DNA of 54,865 nt, from the NCBI GenBank assembly GCA_045580225.1, contig JAZNNJ010000025.1:1-54865 (forward strand). Reading direction: 5' to 3'. This stretch comes from CAUUCF01 sp045580225 (lineage in GTDB: Bacteria > Pseudomonadota > Gammaproteobacteria > UBA9339). Each line of letters opens with the position of its first letter. Positions within the stretch are counted from its first letter, which is position 1. The notes under the pieces were generated by a model that saw nothing but the letters and a program-made list of their open reading frames with translations, made no database searches and was not told where the DNA came from. Made by a program: the position numbers and the translations under genes. Below, in pieces: positions 54,671 to 54,865 of the stretch.

Positions 54671-54865
54671 CTAAATTAAATCTCCCATTTCAAAAGTCGT
54701 ACTGCCAAACAACATATCGAATAAATACCCCGTACGAAGATCTTCTTTATCATCAAAATTTTTTTTATTTTCATAACATCCAGTATAATTACCATGATAC
54801 TGTAAACAAATTCTTATACATACATCAATGCTAGCAGATTCACCAATACACTGTATCTCATGCCC
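54671..54865 (-). CDS. Partial protein of unknown function at the window edge
   Basis: The 3' end of a gene that enters from beyond the window: 64 codons then TAG (54673-54671). The frame is open from the first base. It contains four Cys, GYLFDMLFGSTTFEMGDLI as its end, and no recognisable domain. It is followed after one base by the ATG of the next gene, which suggests an operon or fragments of one larger gene. Confidence 0.5.
   Translation of the reverse strand, partial: GHEIQCIGESASIDVCIRICLQYHGNYTGCYENKKNFDDKEDLRTGYLFDMLFGSTTFEMGDLI

Overview
The window looks like part of the chromosome of an AT-rich, host-associated gammaproteobacterium. Gammaproteobacterial markers are zipA next to ligA, the gmk-rpoZ-spoT-recG block, a fimV-like gene next to truA, hemX-hemY, lolB, waaA, prmB and a 6S RNA whose core resembles that of E. 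coli. A hexose-phosphate-type importer beside pgi, a PPi-type phosphofructokinase, a Com1/DsbA2-like thiol protein, an autotransporter and an OTU (deubiquitinase-type) locus suggest an intracellular life. I would guess a relative of the Legionella/Coxiella group, but the genus cannot be fixed from the sequence alone.

Every gene I can support lies on the minus strand, so transcription runs from high to low coordinates. From the right edge: 52.2-54.9 kb is an accessory island with a partial gene, two reading frames of unknown function, an OTU-like gene split by one in-frame amber codon, and a frameshifted small gene. Then comes a dense housekeeping run: pssA-nadC-lolB-recJ-dppA, glnS-waaA, rpe-folD-cation ATPase, a DsbA-like gene, glyQ-glyS and a RecB-family nuclease (34-52 kb). 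A large autotransporter follows (30.8-33.9 kb) with a hairpin terminator. Next are nadA, mnmA, zipA, ligA, prmB, fimV-like and truA (23.5-30.7 kb), the sugar-phosphate pair of MFS importer and pgi, a GAF-HD protein, and gmk-rpoZ-spoT-recG (14.1-23.5 kb). An outer-membrane barrel protein sits at 13.4-14.0 kb, then xseB-ispA, then a promoter driving a small membrane-anchored protein with hemX-hemY-valS and an aromatic amino acid permease. The 6S RNA gene with its own promoter is at 5.1-5.3 kb. The left end holds a C39-peptidase ABC exporter with its membrane-fusion partner, rpsT and the phosphofructokinase.

Together the genes suggest that hexose phosphate is imported and isomerised by Pgi, then phosphorylated with pyrophosphate. 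NAD is made from quinolinate (NadA, NadC). SpoT appears to have kept (p)ppGpp hydrolysis but lost the signature residues for synthesis. The GAF-HD protein keeps an HD fold with altered HD-GYP motifs. The points most worth a second look are the broken OTU locus with its unusual motif order, the SpoT synthetase decay, the MnmA subtype, the repeat-bearing autotransporter and the 6S RNA.
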